A stretch of DNA of 64,000 nt from an uncultured Pedobacter sp. Its GTDB lineage: Bacteria; Bacteroidota; Bacteroidia; Sphingobacteriales; Sphingobacteriaceae. The notes under the pieces were generated by a model. It ran no database searches and was not told the DNA's origin. It saw nothing but the letters and a program-made list of their open reading frames with translations. Of the stretch, positions 20,501-28,668 are shown piece by piece; the stretch's first letter is position 1, and each line of letters opens with the position of its first letter. The DNA lies in NCBI GenBank assembly GCA_946478755.1, contig CAMLDJ010000002.1:1-64000 (forward strand), read 5' to 3'. The translations under genes and the position numbers were made by a program.

Positions 20501-20904
20501 CGAATATCGGCAAACAAATGCTTAATGTTGTTGGGCTTGGCCTCATTGCGGTCTGTTATTACAATAGTAGAAGCCTCGATGCTGTAAGTTAAGGGCTGAT
20601 TGGCAAAACATTTGTCCAAAACGATAGATAAGGGGGCATCTTTAACATTAATGGTAATGTTGTTTATCTTTTTTATCCGGTTAGCATTATAAAAAATATC
20701 TAAACCGCTTTGTTGACTAATTTTATCCAATACCTGCTCTAAAGAGATATTCTTTTCTGAAAGGGTAATCTTATTCTGCGCAAAGCCGGTTGCACATACC
20801 TGAAAAGCCAGGGCAAAGAGTAGGAAAACTGTAAGTTTCATGGTTAGCAGGACTTTATTTTTCGCACAGGGAATCCTGTACGATTTAAAATCATAAAATT
20901 TCAT
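17584..20904 (-). CDS. SusC-family TonB-dependent transducer with N-terminal STN domain
   Basis: 1106 residues. The start MKFYDFKSYRIPC precedes the signal peptide (MKLTVFLLF...TGFAQ) by 21 residues, a long leader I have also seen described for Pedobacter SusC proteins. Residues about 45-115 form a secretin/TonB short N-terminal (STN) domain (ISLEQVLDKISQQSGLDIFY; INVKDAPLSIVLDKCF). A carboxypeptidase-like domain (DIRGRVVDEAGAGLPGA), TonB-box region, plug (LSNALAGRLPGLTT; LVTTKRGKIG) and barrel follow. The STN domain is what contacts the FecR anti-sigma factor, and a FecR gene lies 154 bp upstream, so this is a signalling importer that switches on its own locus. Confidence 0.95.
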   Translation of the reverse strand: MKFYDFKSYRIPCAKNKVLLTMKLTVFLLFALAFQVCATGFAQNKITLSEKNISLEQVLDKISQQSGLDIFYNANRIKKINNITINVKDAPLSIVLDKCFANQPLTYSIEASTIVITDRNEAKPNNIKHLFADIRGRVVDEAGAGLPGATIKVKGTTTVTLSGDNGDFLLKNVQDGAILQVSFVSYQTQEVKANLKAEMLIQLIAEAGSLNEVVVSGFGQTQKKVSVTAAISTVQTKELKQSPVSNLSNALAGRLPGLTTIQSSGIPGGDASTVYIRGIGTYGASRSPLIVIDGLTRGDANFGDIDVNEVASISILKDAAATSLYGIQGANGVILVTTKRGKIGKTNIQFNGQYGIQTPQRIPERFSSFQKATLDNQGSVNDGSNPIWTPKEVELFGNQADPYTYPDVNWYDVIFERNTPQQQYNANMSGGNSSVKYFVSLGYLNQGTLFKGAQDNKYGISQKYDRYNFRSNIDIVATDMMTVRLDLASRIEQRTGPGPGYSSVFSNVALMQNYTTPIYNPNGTYGAGRINASDVRNPLGALLQSGYYDNFWNSTNGTIEVNHKLDFITKGLNIKGLYTFENFGAINYGQNQQFTAFRYRKDPVSGVETYTPFSTETSLAKTSSTSATRYYSYNMQLNYDRSFGTHTVSGLALFNRNYTSVTGDLPRAYEGFVGRVSYNYDSRYFADFNVGYNGSENFPKGKRYGFFPAVSAGWVISSEPWYNSKAMNYLKLRGSFGYVGNDNIGGSRWLFISDYSRGGGFDFGSPSPNTAGGYNVNRTGNPNITWEKAQKSNIGIETGFFNNAIKLDVDVFRENRTNILTTPQTIPTYLGIAGLAAINVGKVLNQGFETSLNFNTHVNKVNLFGYINWTYNKNKIIARDEPNLAYPYQALTGLPVGYQLGYIAEGLFKDQTEIDASPKQSFAGRVIPGDIRYRDMNGDHIINENDRVAIQVSNFPNNTFGASFGASWKGIDLSVLVQGALSGKTNVPYLGPDRLQDVWTPATASTASYPSVHYSSSGGQNNAQLSTFFIYSSDYIKIKNLELGYTFPVHTLAKVKISSLRIFANGLNLATWDKLPYKDYDPEQTANGTALYPTMKIYNVGVSMNF

Positions 20905-21058
20905 ACATTTGAATAGTTTAGGTTGTTGAAATGCTCCGCTGCCGGACCATTTTGTTTGGTTATATTACTTCTAAAAAATATTGTGGGGCAGACAAACTGA
21001 ATTTTCCCCGGGAGTGTCTTCAGCACTTCCGGTTTTTTACAGCTTATCCCAATTGAAA

Positions 21059-22255
21059 TTACGGCATAACTGTAATCCTCCTTTCTGTTACTTTAAAGGT
21101 TACATCATTGGTGCGTGTTAATATTCTTAAAACATCTTTTAGTGATTTTGATCTGGAAATCTTGCCACTGAAGTTTAGATTTTCCATGGGTTTAACATAA
21201 TCCACCTCAATATCATACCACCGGGCCAACTTGCGCATTACACTTTTTAAATCTTCATCCTTAAAAATAAAACGCCCGTTTTTCCAATCTACCTGCGTGG
21301 CCGCATCTACCTCTTTTACCAACCAATCATTATCCGCTAACACAGACTGCTGTCCAGGTTTTAGGTATTTCTGCCCAGTTTGTTTTTTCCCCTGCCTGCT
21401 GATTACTTTTACGCTACCTTCTAGCAGAGTGGTTTTAATCTCATCTTCATCTGCGTATGCGTTAATATTAAAATGCGTTCCTAAAACCTGAACCTCCTGC
21501 CTGTTAGTTACCACGATAAATGGCTTAGCTGTATTATGTGCAACTTCAAAATATCCTTCTCCCACCAGTTCAACCCTTCTCTCTTCACCAGTAAACTGCA
21601 ATGGGTAACGTAAATAGGAGGCCGCATTAAGCCAAACTACAGTTCCATCATTCAGCACAATCCTGTATTGGCCGCCTTTTGGGGTTTCAATAGTGTTAAA
21701 TATGGTTGAATATTGGTTATCGGTAGCAGGAGCACTTAGCTGAACATATTCTATAAGCCCGTTTTCTTTCTTTTTGATCTTTATGCCATTTTGTTCTGCG
21801 ATATCAGCGTTCGATTTACCGTCCAAAACAACCTTTGATCCATTACTTAATGTTAATATTGCCTTATTTCCTCCCGGATGAATTAATTCTGCATAATCGA
21901 CATGCTCCTTATTGGTGCTTTTTCCAGCCCTAAATAACAATATACCTACACTGAAAAAGATGAGCAATATAGCAGCGGCACTTATCCACCATAAGTTAAG
22001 GTGCCTCTTAAGCTTCACTTTACCGATTTCTTCCTGTTCGGACTCCGCTCTTATCTGTGTTATAATCCGATTTAACAAAAGATCTTTAAAAAGCGCTTCA
22101 TCTTGTGTCTCAATGCTTTCAATATCAGGTTTGCCTAATCTGGAATAATACGCTTCGACCAAACGTCTTTCATTTTCACTTGCCTCGCCGTTTATATAAG
22201 TATCGATAAGAGATAAGAATTGTTTTTTTTCCATGGTCTTGATATTATGTTCCAA
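21059..22255 (-). CDS. FecR-family anti-sigma factor
   Basis: 398 residues from the first ATG; a second ATG at 22234 (MEKKQFLSL) is the more usual start and would give 391. An N-terminal cytoplasmic anti-sigma region is followed by one membrane helix (about 87-109, WWISAAAILLIFFSVGILLF). The periplasmic FecR domain starts near IETPKGGQYRIVLNDGT, and a C-terminal DUF4974-like/STN-like domain (about 325-398, MENLNFSGKISRSKSLKDVL) ends the protein. It relays the occupied state of the STN-bearing SusC to the ECF sigma factor encoded 79 bp upstream. Confidence 0.93.
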   Translation of the reverse strand: MEHNIKTMEKKQFLSLIDTYINGEASENERRLVEAYYSRLGKPDIESIETQDEALFKDLLLNRIITQIRAESEQEEIGKVKLKRHLNLWWISAAAILLIFFSVGILLFRAGKSTNKEHVDYAELIHPGGNKAILTLSNGSKVVLDGKSNADIAEQNGIKIKKKENGLIEYVQLSAPATDNQYSTIFNTIETPKGGQYRIVLNDGTVVWLNAASYLRYPLQFTGEERRVELVGEGYFEVAHNTAKPFIVVTNRQEVQVLGTHFNINAYADEDEIKTTLLEGSVKVISRQGKKQTGQKYLKPGQQSVLADNDWLVKEVDAATQVDWKNGRFIFKDEDLKSVMRKLARWYDIEVDYVKPMENLNFSGKISRSKSLKDVLRILTRTNDVTFKVTERRITVMP

Positions 22256-22334
22256 AAAGAACCCACTACCCTACGGCAAAATATTTTTTTTCTTAAAAAA
22301 AATCGTAATATACTGACATTCAGCATTATAAAAT

Positions 22335-22913
22335 TTAAAGAAAAGTATAAGAAACGATTATGCAAACACACATTTCTATGCTTAAGCCTTCACGGATGAG
22401 CTTTAATGATTTCGACATTTTTTTTTCGACCGTTTTTACGGAAATCTCCAGTTTGCCAGCAATCTGCTTATAAGACATCTCTTCTTCCCTGCTCATCAGA
22501 AAAATCTGCCTGCAATCGGCGGGTAGGCTATTGATCAATCGCTGTAGCAAATGCAGGTGGTCTTTAAAAATCGTTGGATCTTCTTCTATGATTTCTGTAG
22601 TAACTTGAGCCAAACGCTTATAAAAGCCACTATCAGTCTTTTGTGATCTAATAGCCTTTAATACTGTTAGCCTAACTGACTGATGGAGATATGCTTTAAG
22701 GGAGACAATGTTCAATTCCTTTCTCCGCCGCCATAAATGCAGGAACATTTCCTGTAACGCATCGGAGGCTCCTTCTTCATCGCGCAGAATAGTAAAAGCT
22801 GTTCTGTAAAGCTGTTTCCAGTATAGATTGTAGATTTCACTAAATGCCTGCTCATCTCCATCCCTTAATCTGGAGATTAGCTCATCTTGACCCGATATTT
22901 GGTAAATCGACAT
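22335..22913 (-). CDS. ECF RNA polymerase sigma factor, FecI-like
   Basis: 192 residues with sigma region 2 (DEQAFSEIYNLYWKQLYRTA; DALQEMFLHLWRRR) and region 4 (LPADCRQIFLMSREEEMSYKQIA; KLEISVKTVEKKMSKSL, the helix-turn-helix). The tail is unusually hydrophobic (MCVCIIVSYTFL). Sigma, FecR, SusC and SusD are in order on the same strand, the classic Bacteroidota cell-surface signalling layout. It should direct transcription of the SusC-SusD-protease-GH89 run when the substrate is bound. Confidence 0.93.
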   Translation of the reverse strand: MSIYQISGQDELISRLRDGDEQAFSEIYNLYWKQLYRTAFTILRDEEGASDALQEMFLHLWRRRKELNIVSLKAYLHQSVRLTVLKAIRSQKTDSGFYKRLAQVTTEIIEEDPTIFKDHLHLLQRLINSLPADCRQIFLMSREEEMSYKQIAGKLEISVKTVEKKMSKSLKLIREGLSIEMCVCIIVSYTFL

Positions 22914-23140
22914 TTGTATTGAAAAACGAAACTAACATTTTTTTTACAGTTATTTTGTTGACATACCAATAAATCTACCCATTTGGACAAATTTTTAATC
23001 GCTTATTGCTTATAACCCAAATTTATCAGTTCTCAATTTTCTCGCATGTTGCTTATTGTTTTTATAAGGTGGACGATCTTCAAAACCCTTTCTTTCGGGG
23101 AAAATACCTCATTAGTTTATTGAGATATAAAATAATCTAT

Positions 23141-23710
23141 TTAAGCAAAGAAGCGCGCGAGTGTAGCGAACAATGAATTAGCCCGCGGGTCGATGGGTGG
23201 CGGCATTAAGCTGCTCAAAAATGCAGCGACACTTGACAACGTAGCGCCCGCTTTTTCGAGCTGTCGAAACGCAGCTTGCTCTGTTCTACCACTCAGGCCA
23301 CCACAAACATCTGTTAGCAGATATACATCAAAGCCGTTCCGAAGTGCTCCAAGTGCTGCCTGCACTACAGCCAGCTCCGTTGCTACACCACCAAGAACAA
23401 TCACTGGCTTTTTGTAACTAGCTATGGCTTTTAGGCTTGTGTCATCATCAAATACCCCAGCTGTTGATCGAATCACAACCGGATACTCAATCAGTTCATC
23501 GATAGTCTTAAGGTCTTTATCTGGCTGCATTTTAACTCCCGAGATAAAAACAGGGATATCGAGAATATTTGCGCCTTCAATAAATATTGAAACAGCCTGG
23601 AGGAGCGTTGCCTCAACTATTGTTTTATTAGCAACCTTAAGAATTTCAGGTTGTAAATCCACTAGTACGACAATGACCTCGCTGGCATTTAGTTTTTGTA
23701 AAGTATTCAT
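23141..23710 (-). CDS. Isochorismatase-fold protein lacking the catalytic Cys
   Basis: 189 residues, the length of a single-domain cysteine-hydrolase (isochorismatase-like) protein. The beta-1 motif VIVVLVDLQPEI supplies the conserved Asp. The position of the catalytic Lys, in the segment VVIRSTAGVF, is Arg, and the catalytic Cys of the T-E-x-C-V motif is Ala (GGVATELAVVQAALGAL), so the usual Asp-Lys-Cys triad is broken. It may have lost hydrolase activity or use another chemistry. The gene is divergent from an HxlR regulator 330 bp away, which probably controls it. It separates the two ECF/SusCD loci and is not part of either. Confidence 0.85.
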   Translation of the reverse strand: MNTLQKLNASEVIVVLVDLQPEILKVANKTIVEATLLQAVSIFIEGANILDIPVFISGVKMQPDKDLKTIDELIEYPVVIRSTAGVFDDDTSLKAIASYKKPVIVLGGVATELAVVQAALGALRNGFDVYLLTDVCGGLSGRTEQAAFRQLEKAGATLSSVAAFLSSLMPPPIDPRANSLFATLARFFA

Positions 23711-23982
23711 TTTGTAAAGATTTTAGTATAAAAATTAAGAAACACTTCCGGCCAAGAATAGCACAAAGTGCCGATGTTTATAGCACTTGTTCGAACCACA
23801 GAATCGGCATGCATTCTAGAGTTATAAATACTGTTAATACCAGCCACTGTGGAAAGCACTTATAGCAAGATTACATCCATTTAAAGACTTTGCTAATCAT
23901 TTACCATATTTATGTTATTTTTACTAACGTAAAACTACAGCCTTGTTCTTATAAAGTCTATAACTGTTACCGAAGAGTAAGC

Positions 23983-24000
23983 GCTTACCATTTGGTAAGC
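23983..24000. promoter_or_regulatory. Candidate HxlR operator palindrome
   Basis: GCTTACCA-TT-TGGTAAGC is a perfect 8-bp inverted repeat with a 2-nt spacer, 40 bp before the HxlR start and about 270 bp from the divergent isochorismatase-like gene. A dimeric winged-helix regulator would bind such a site. The rest of the 23711-24040 gap shows no other clear signal. Confidence 0.5.
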
Positions 24001-24040
24001 AGTTTCCATATCACTCATTAGTTTTTGTAATTTTGTCTTA

Positions 24041-24397
24041 ATGAAAAAACCAGAAAAAGGGATTTCCGATTATTGTCGTTTACAGCTTCAAGGTATCAAG
24101 GACACTCAGGACCTGTTAAATGGGAAGTGGAAAACAGTTATTGTAACCGCCCTTTACTATAATGAGAAAATCAGATTTATGGAGTTAGTTCGTAATATAG
24201 AGGGTATTGCACCAAAAGTATTATCCAAAGAATTAAGAGATTTGGAAATAAATCAACTTGTCAAACGAACGGTTTCGGACACCATGCCTGTCACAGTCCA
24301 GTATGAGCTTACCTCACATGGTAAAAGTCTTTACAAAATTATTGAAGCGATGGCCGAATGGGGGATTTATTATCGAAATGCGGTTTTTAGAGCATAA
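24041..24397 (+). CDS. HxlR-family winged-helix transcriptional regulator
   Basis: 118 residues, the family's usual size. The recognisable core is LLNGKWKTVIVTALYYNEKIRFMELVRNIEGIAPKVLSKELRDLE, with winged-helix strands after it (VKRTVSDTMPVTVQYELTSHGKSL). A Cys near the N-terminus (DYCRL, Cys12) is in the region where redox- or electrophile-sensing HxlR proteins carry their sensor Cys, but one residue is not proof. It is divergent from the isochorismatase-like gene, with a palindrome just upstream of its own start, suggesting autoregulation and control of its neighbour. Confidence 0.9.
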   Translation: MKKPEKGISDYCRLQLQGIKDTQDLLNGKWKTVIVTALYYNEKIRFMELVRNIEGIAPKVLSKELRDLEINQLVKRTVSDTMPVTVQYELTSHGKSLYKIIEAMAEWGIYYRNAVFRA

Positions 24398-24634
24398 ATG
24401 CTTCTCTCAAAAATGCCTTTCTGTCAACGAGAAACATCTTAATGAGATGCCTCCCAGAAATTTCTCTTTAAGTATGATGAATAATTTTTCATGCAAATAT
24501 ATACCTACCTACAAATTCCCAATCTCCATCTTAGTCTCATCTATTTTACCATTTTTTTAACTTCTGTAATATGTGGCCACCTAGTGACAAGCAGCCACAT
24601 ACTCCATCAGTGCTTTTGATTTCTCAATAGAGCG

Positions 24635-25915
24635 CTACTGTTTCACCAGTCTGAACTTCTGTGAATTGTAGGTGTGCGCGCTGTAGATCTGGATGGGCGT
24701 ATCATTGGCTGTACTTCCCCCGTTTACATCAAGATTTTTCCCTGGCGCACAGGCCGGTGTAAGGTTATAATATCCACTGCCTGCATAATTGATCTGCCAA
24801 CGTTGCGCTGAGGTATTGGTAAAATTATAAACCTGTACTGCTGTGCTATTGGCTGATCCTCCTCCTAGGACATTAAGTGCTTTGGTCGTATCCGCAAGAC
24901 TCTTCAAGGCATAATACCCTCCTCCTAAAGATCTTAGCTTAAAGACCTGGTTGTTTGATGTGGGGTAATTATTTGTCCAAAGTGATACATCAGAACCGTT
25001 TACAGGAGGTGAGTCATTTACATCCGCTACCTTACTGGGTTCATTGGCTAAAGCCGATACGAGCTTATAATTAGCACCGTTAATCAACGTAATCTGTTGT
25101 GGATAAAAAGCAATCAACAACACACTTAAATGACTGTACCCTGCTAACTTTGTAGTTAAGTCGGTTTCACCATAATACCTTGAGAGTGCCCATGCATACA
25201 TTTTCACGGGTTGACCGGCTACAGTTTTGGATGAAAAATAATTCTTCATCGGATCGTCTGCTGCCGCATCGTAGCTGATGCCATCTATACCGTAGGTAGT
25301 TAATTGATTATACATTGCGGCCATGGCGGTCTGCTGCTGGGCCGCAGGTTTCCCATATACATCTTCCCAATTGCAATAGTAGCTCACTTTCCAACCATCC
25401 TGCTTCAGGTTAACAAGGTAAGAAATGTAACGGCTTTCAACCAGAACCCGGTTTTTGATTCCATAAAGATTGTCTAACTGCTCAAGCGTAGTTCTAAAAA
25501 GCTGCTCATTAGCAGCGCTATTCAAGTCCTTACAGTCTAACCACAAGAATTCAAAACCGCTCATCTTCTGATTAAGATTAGCAAAGTATTCAAGCAAGGT
25601 CTGACCAGTAGCTGTCGCAGCTTCATGTCCGATCAAACAGGTAGGTTGACCGTTTTTGGTACCGACAAAAATGTCAACTTCCAGACTGTTGATTCCAGCA
25701 TTTTTGATCTCGTCAACTTTGATCAGATCGTTTACACGATGGGCACTTACAATTGCCGGGCCTCCACTCAATGTCTGAGAGGTCTGCTTGGCCAAAAGTT
25801 TCCCGGACCCTGTTAGCCCGTTTTCGCTTTCCGATGCACTCTTTTTACACGCTGTAAAAGAAATTGCCAGTGCAAAAACAGCACTGTAGATTTTAAATAG
25901 ATTTTTGTTTAACAT
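24635..25915 (-). CDS. Sphingomyelinase D/GDPD-like phosphodiesterase lipoprotein with ricin-type lectin module
   Basis: 426 residues. Lipobox FTAC (Cys23) predicts a lipoprotein. Residues about 53-285 resemble the GDPD-like TIM barrel of sphingomyelinase D/phospholipase D: His59 in SAHRVNDL, Glu79 and Asp81 in GINSLEVDIF, His97 in GHEA, Asp127 and Lys129 in WLDCKD, and Trp242 in MYAWAL. The His-to-Glu spacing of 20 and the ExD pair equal those of spider SMase D (His12, Glu32, Asp34), and the phrase HxVN...G-x-NS-x-E-x-D is shared. Residues about 305-426 form a ricin-type beta-trefoil (QVFKLRSLGGGYY; NLDVNGGSTAND). The substrate could be a phospholipid, glycolipid or other phosphodiester; activity is inferred. 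It is last in the second ECF/SusCD run, 6 bp after the phosphoesterase gene. Confidence 0.75.
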   Translation of the reverse strand: MLNKNLFKIYSAVFALAISFTACKKSASESENGLTGSGKLLAKQTSQTLSGGPAIVSAHRVNDLIKVDEIKNAGINSLEVDIFVGTKNGQPTCLIGHEAATATGQTLLEYFANLNQKMSGFEFLWLDCKDLNSAANEQLFRTTLEQLDNLYGIKNRVLVESRYISYLVNLKQDGWKVSYYCNWEDVYGKPAAQQQTAMAAMYNQLTTYGIDGISYDAAADDPMKNYFSSKTVAGQPVKMYAWALSRYYGETDLTTKLAGYSHLSVLLIAFYPQQITLINGANYKLVSALANEPSKVADVNDSPPVNGSDVSLWTNNYPTSNNQVFKLRSLGGGYYALKSLADTTKALNVLGGGSANSTAVQVYNFTNTSAQRWQINYAGSGYYNLTPACAPGKNLDVNGGSTANDTPIQIYSAHTYNSQKFRLVKQ

Positions 25916-25921
25916 TGGTTT

Positions 25922-26866
25922 TTATTTTTTAAAGTAAATAGTTCTCGAAGTCATCCTGCCTTTTCCCTTTATCAATATCCTGTCTTTGTATAGTTCAACC
26001 TCCCCCCATGAATTGTCATACTCGGTTTCTACCATTCCCTCAATAATAACTGAAGGGATACCTGATTCCTCGCAGTAACCGCCGGTGTGGTGGTGGCCGG
26101 CAATAAGTGCTTTTACACAAGGGAACCTGGAAACTAGCCCAATTACCTCTTTACCGTTGAGTGATTCTAAACCATCGGCACAGCTAAAGGGGTGGTGCGA
26201 AAAAATTATCACTTTTTCATTTCTTGATGTTGCCTGCTTTAAATTCCTTTCCAGCCAGTCCATTTGCCTACTACTTAAACCTCCATTGTAGGGCTCGGCA
26301 TTTTTACTGTTTGTTTTCTTAATTCTTGTAGAAAGCGAATCGAACTCCACTTCTTTCCATGTTCCCTTTACATTCGCGTAAGACGAAAGTTCGTTCGTAT
26401 TTAACATCAGCAAACGCCATCCAGATTTTTTAATAACATAATATTCGCTGGGCATGCCCAATGCGCTATATAGTTTATCGTTATCCGCTATTCCACCGTA
26501 ATCATGATTTCCGGCTATATTATATACGTTGTTACCGAATTTATCCAGCTCATTCAATACTGGTTTAAGATCTTCAGGATTTCGGTCGGTAACATCACCC
26601 AAATTGATCAAAAATGCAAGGTTCTGCTTTTTAAGTTCAACCACAGCTGTGGCAAGTTTTTGTAAAGAATTTTTATAAAAACGTGTTCCACGCGTAGGTG
26701 CACTTGCATATTGAATGTCGGCAATAAGCCCAAAGCACAAATCTGGCCTTTCGGCTTGGGCATCAGCCCGGAAAACAAACAAACCAATACACCATAGGAT
26801 CAGTAATAAGGTTTTTAAAGTAAAACGTTGTCTATATTTTATTTGTCTTTTCATAGTTATTACCAT
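25922..26866 (-). CDS. Calcineurin-like metallophosphoesterase, ADPRM type
   Basis: 314 residues from the first ATG; an alternative start at Met5 (MKRQIKYRQ) is possible. A signal-anchor-like hydrophobic stretch (about 16-37, ending in RADAQ) suggests export. All metallophosphoesterase motifs are visible: D-x-Q variant in GLIADIQYA, GDVTDRN, GNHDYGG, FSHHPF and AGHHHTGGY. The IADIQYA opening is typical of the Mn-dependent ADP-ribose/CDP-alcohol diphosphatase branch, which splits pyrophosphate bonds in CDP-choline or ADP-ribose. Its start overlaps the SusD gene by 7 bp and it is 6 bp before the SMaseD-like gene, so the three are translationally coupled and probably act on one phosphorylated substrate. 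Confidence 0.88.
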   Translation of the reverse strand: MVITMKRQIKYRQRFTLKTLLLILWCIGLFVFRADAQAERPDLCFGLIADIQYASAPTRGTRFYKNSLQKLATAVVELKKQNLAFLINLGDVTDRNPEDLKPVLNELDKFGNNVYNIAGNHDYGGIADNDKLYSALGMPSEYYVIKKSGWRLLMLNTNELSSYANVKGTWKEVEFDSLSTRIKKTNSKNAEPYNGGLSSRQMDWLERNLKQATSRNEKVIIFSHHPFSCADGLESLNGKEVIGLVSRFPCVKALIAGHHHTGGYCEESGIPSVIIEGMVETEYDNSWGEVELYKDRILIKGKGRMTSRTIYFKK

Positions 26867-28620
26867 CCAGGATTTTGGTAAAGTTTGGGATTTAATGTAA
26901 TTTCATTTAGCGGAATACATTCCAGATAATCTCTTAATGGATTGAAACCATAGCCACCAGAAATCTGTGCAGAGAAGGGATCCAAAAAGCCATCGGCATC
27001 GGTTTTATAACTGATGTTTTTTCCTGTCCACTCACTGGCAAGGTATGGGTAGCCTTTAGGACGCTTACCCTTTAGCAGGTTATGGGCTGCCCACCGTCTG
27101 ATATCGTCAAAACGAAAACCTTCAGCACCAAGTTCTACGGTACGCTCTCTGCGTATTTCCTGAAGCTCATCTGTTATGCTATATCCATAATCGGCATAAC
27201 GTGACCTATTGGGGTCAGACTGTACCTTAAAATCAGGCATGCCAGCCCTTGATCTCAGTAGGTTTATTGATTTTGCATAATCTACAGCCTCTCCAAGTTC
27301 AGCTTTTGCTTCTGCATAATTTAACAATGCTTCAGCATAACGGAAAACAATTGCCCCCGTCTCACAGCTGGTGTTCCAGGAAACGCCGCTGCCTGCCTGT
27401 GGGTCTTTGGGATCGTTTCCTTTTCTAACCTGGAAGCCTGTATTGTTGAGCGTTTCACCCGATTTGTCCAAAAACGGCTTACTGAAGGTTCCTTTGCCGA
27501 AGCTATTGTCCCACATGGTTTGTCCTGGAACCCAAATGGTCTGCTTCAACCTTGGATCGCATTCATTCCCGATTTTGGTTAAAAAATTACTTCCCTTTAC
27601 GCTTTTACCAATACTGAGATAATCATAGGCATTTCCATTTTTATCAAGGTAGTTGAATACCTGTTGCAGCGTTATACTGATCCCTGCCGTCCGATCTGAT
27701 ACGTAAATCTGAAAGGAATGTGATGCCTGAAGATTTACAGAATAGGCTTTCCATAAAATAACCTCTTTGTTATTCGACTGGTTAATTAGGGAAAATAGTT
27801 TGCAATAATCGTTATCGGGATCATTGTTGGAATAAAGCATTCTACCGTATTTGGTAGTCATCAATTCCTCTGCAGCATTAACTGAAGCGCGCAAATATTT
27901 ATTCGCATCTGCATTTGCTGTACCAAAAGCAGTGCCTTTATGGTATTTTTGCCAAGTACCCTCGTATAATCCCACACGTGACTTGAAAAGCAAAGCGGCT
28001 TCTTTTGAAAGTCTGTTGTTTCCACCATCTGCCTGGGCAATGGGTTTCAGGTATGCAATAGCTTTATCCAGGTTCAGTAAAATCGAATCAACAACCACTG
28101 TTCTTAGGTCCCTTGCTTTGTACAAACCTTCAGCATCCATTTCAAGCGCATCGGTAAACCAGGGAACGTCTCCATATTGGCGCACCTTTTCAAAATAAAA
28201 CCAAGCTTTAAAAAAATGTGCCTCACCCACAAAATGCCTGATCTTGTCGAAAGGATCTGTTACGCGGCCATAGTTTTTAAAAAAAACATTTACACTTCTG
28301 ACGTTCTCCCAGTTCCAATTTCCGGTAGCAGTTACGGGCTGATTGGTTCCATTCCAAAGTGTGCTCGGTGATGCCGAAATCTGGGTATCCGAACCTCTCG
28401 TGCCATCCCAGCCAATAAAGCCCATATAACTCCCTATCGTTCCATATCCCGGAAAGCTATTGTAAAACTGTAGCGTGTATTTTTCCAGGTCGCTTGCGGT
28501 TTTCCAATAAGCCCCATTTTCTATTTGGGTTAGTGGGGGCCTGTCTAAATAATCTTTTTTGCATGATAACGCAAAAAGAAGAATACCTACATTGAATATG
28601 ATTAAAAATTTACTTTTCAT
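26860..28620 (-). CDS. SusD/RagB-family outer-membrane lipoprotein
   Basis: 586 residues, with lipobox FALSC (Cys20) and the SusD opening KKDYLDRPPLTQIENGAYWKT. TPR-like helices (VGEAHFFKAWFYFEKVRQYG) and the C-terminal signature IRRERTVELGAEGFRFDDIRRW are present. It is the partner of the SusC gene 48 bp upstream. Unlike the other two SusD proteins here, the enzymes that follow are phosphoesterases and not glycosidases, so its ligand may be a phosphorylated or lipid-linked glycan. Confidence 0.94.
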   Translation of the reverse strand: MKSKFLIIFNVGILLFALSCKKDYLDRPPLTQIENGAYWKTASDLEKYTLQFYNSFPGYGTIGSYMGFIGWDGTRGSDTQISASPSTLWNGTNQPVTATGNWNWENVRSVNVFFKNYGRVTDPFDKIRHFVGEAHFFKAWFYFEKVRQYGDVPWFTDALEMDAEGLYKARDLRTVVVDSILLNLDKAIAYLKPIAQADGGNNRLSKEAALLFKSRVGLYEGTWQKYHKGTAFGTANADANKYLRASVNAAEELMTTKYGRMLYSNNDPDNDYCKLFSLINQSNNKEVILWKAYSVNLQASHSFQIYVSDRTAGISITLQQVFNYLDKNGNAYDYLSIGKSVKGSNFLTKIGNECDPRLKQTIWVPGQTMWDNSFGKGTFSKPFLDKSGETLNNTGFQVRKGNDPKDPQAGSGVSWNTSCETGAIVFRYAEALLNYAEAKAELGEAVDYAKSINLLRSRAGMPDFKVQSDPNRSRYADYGYSITDELQEIRRERTVELGAEGFRFDDIRRWAAHNLLKGKRPKGYPYLASEWTGKNISYKTDADGFLDPFSAQISGGYGFNPLRDYLECIPLNEITLNPKLYQNPGW

Positions 28621-28668
28621 CGTTTAATAAATAATTGTTTACCTATTTGTTTTATGCTGATACGGAAT

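Noticed and set aside
24571..24600. Terminator with stem ATGTGGC / GCCACAT after hxlR
   Set aside because: The stem is 7 bp with a 16-nt loop and no T-run in either direction; too weak to list.
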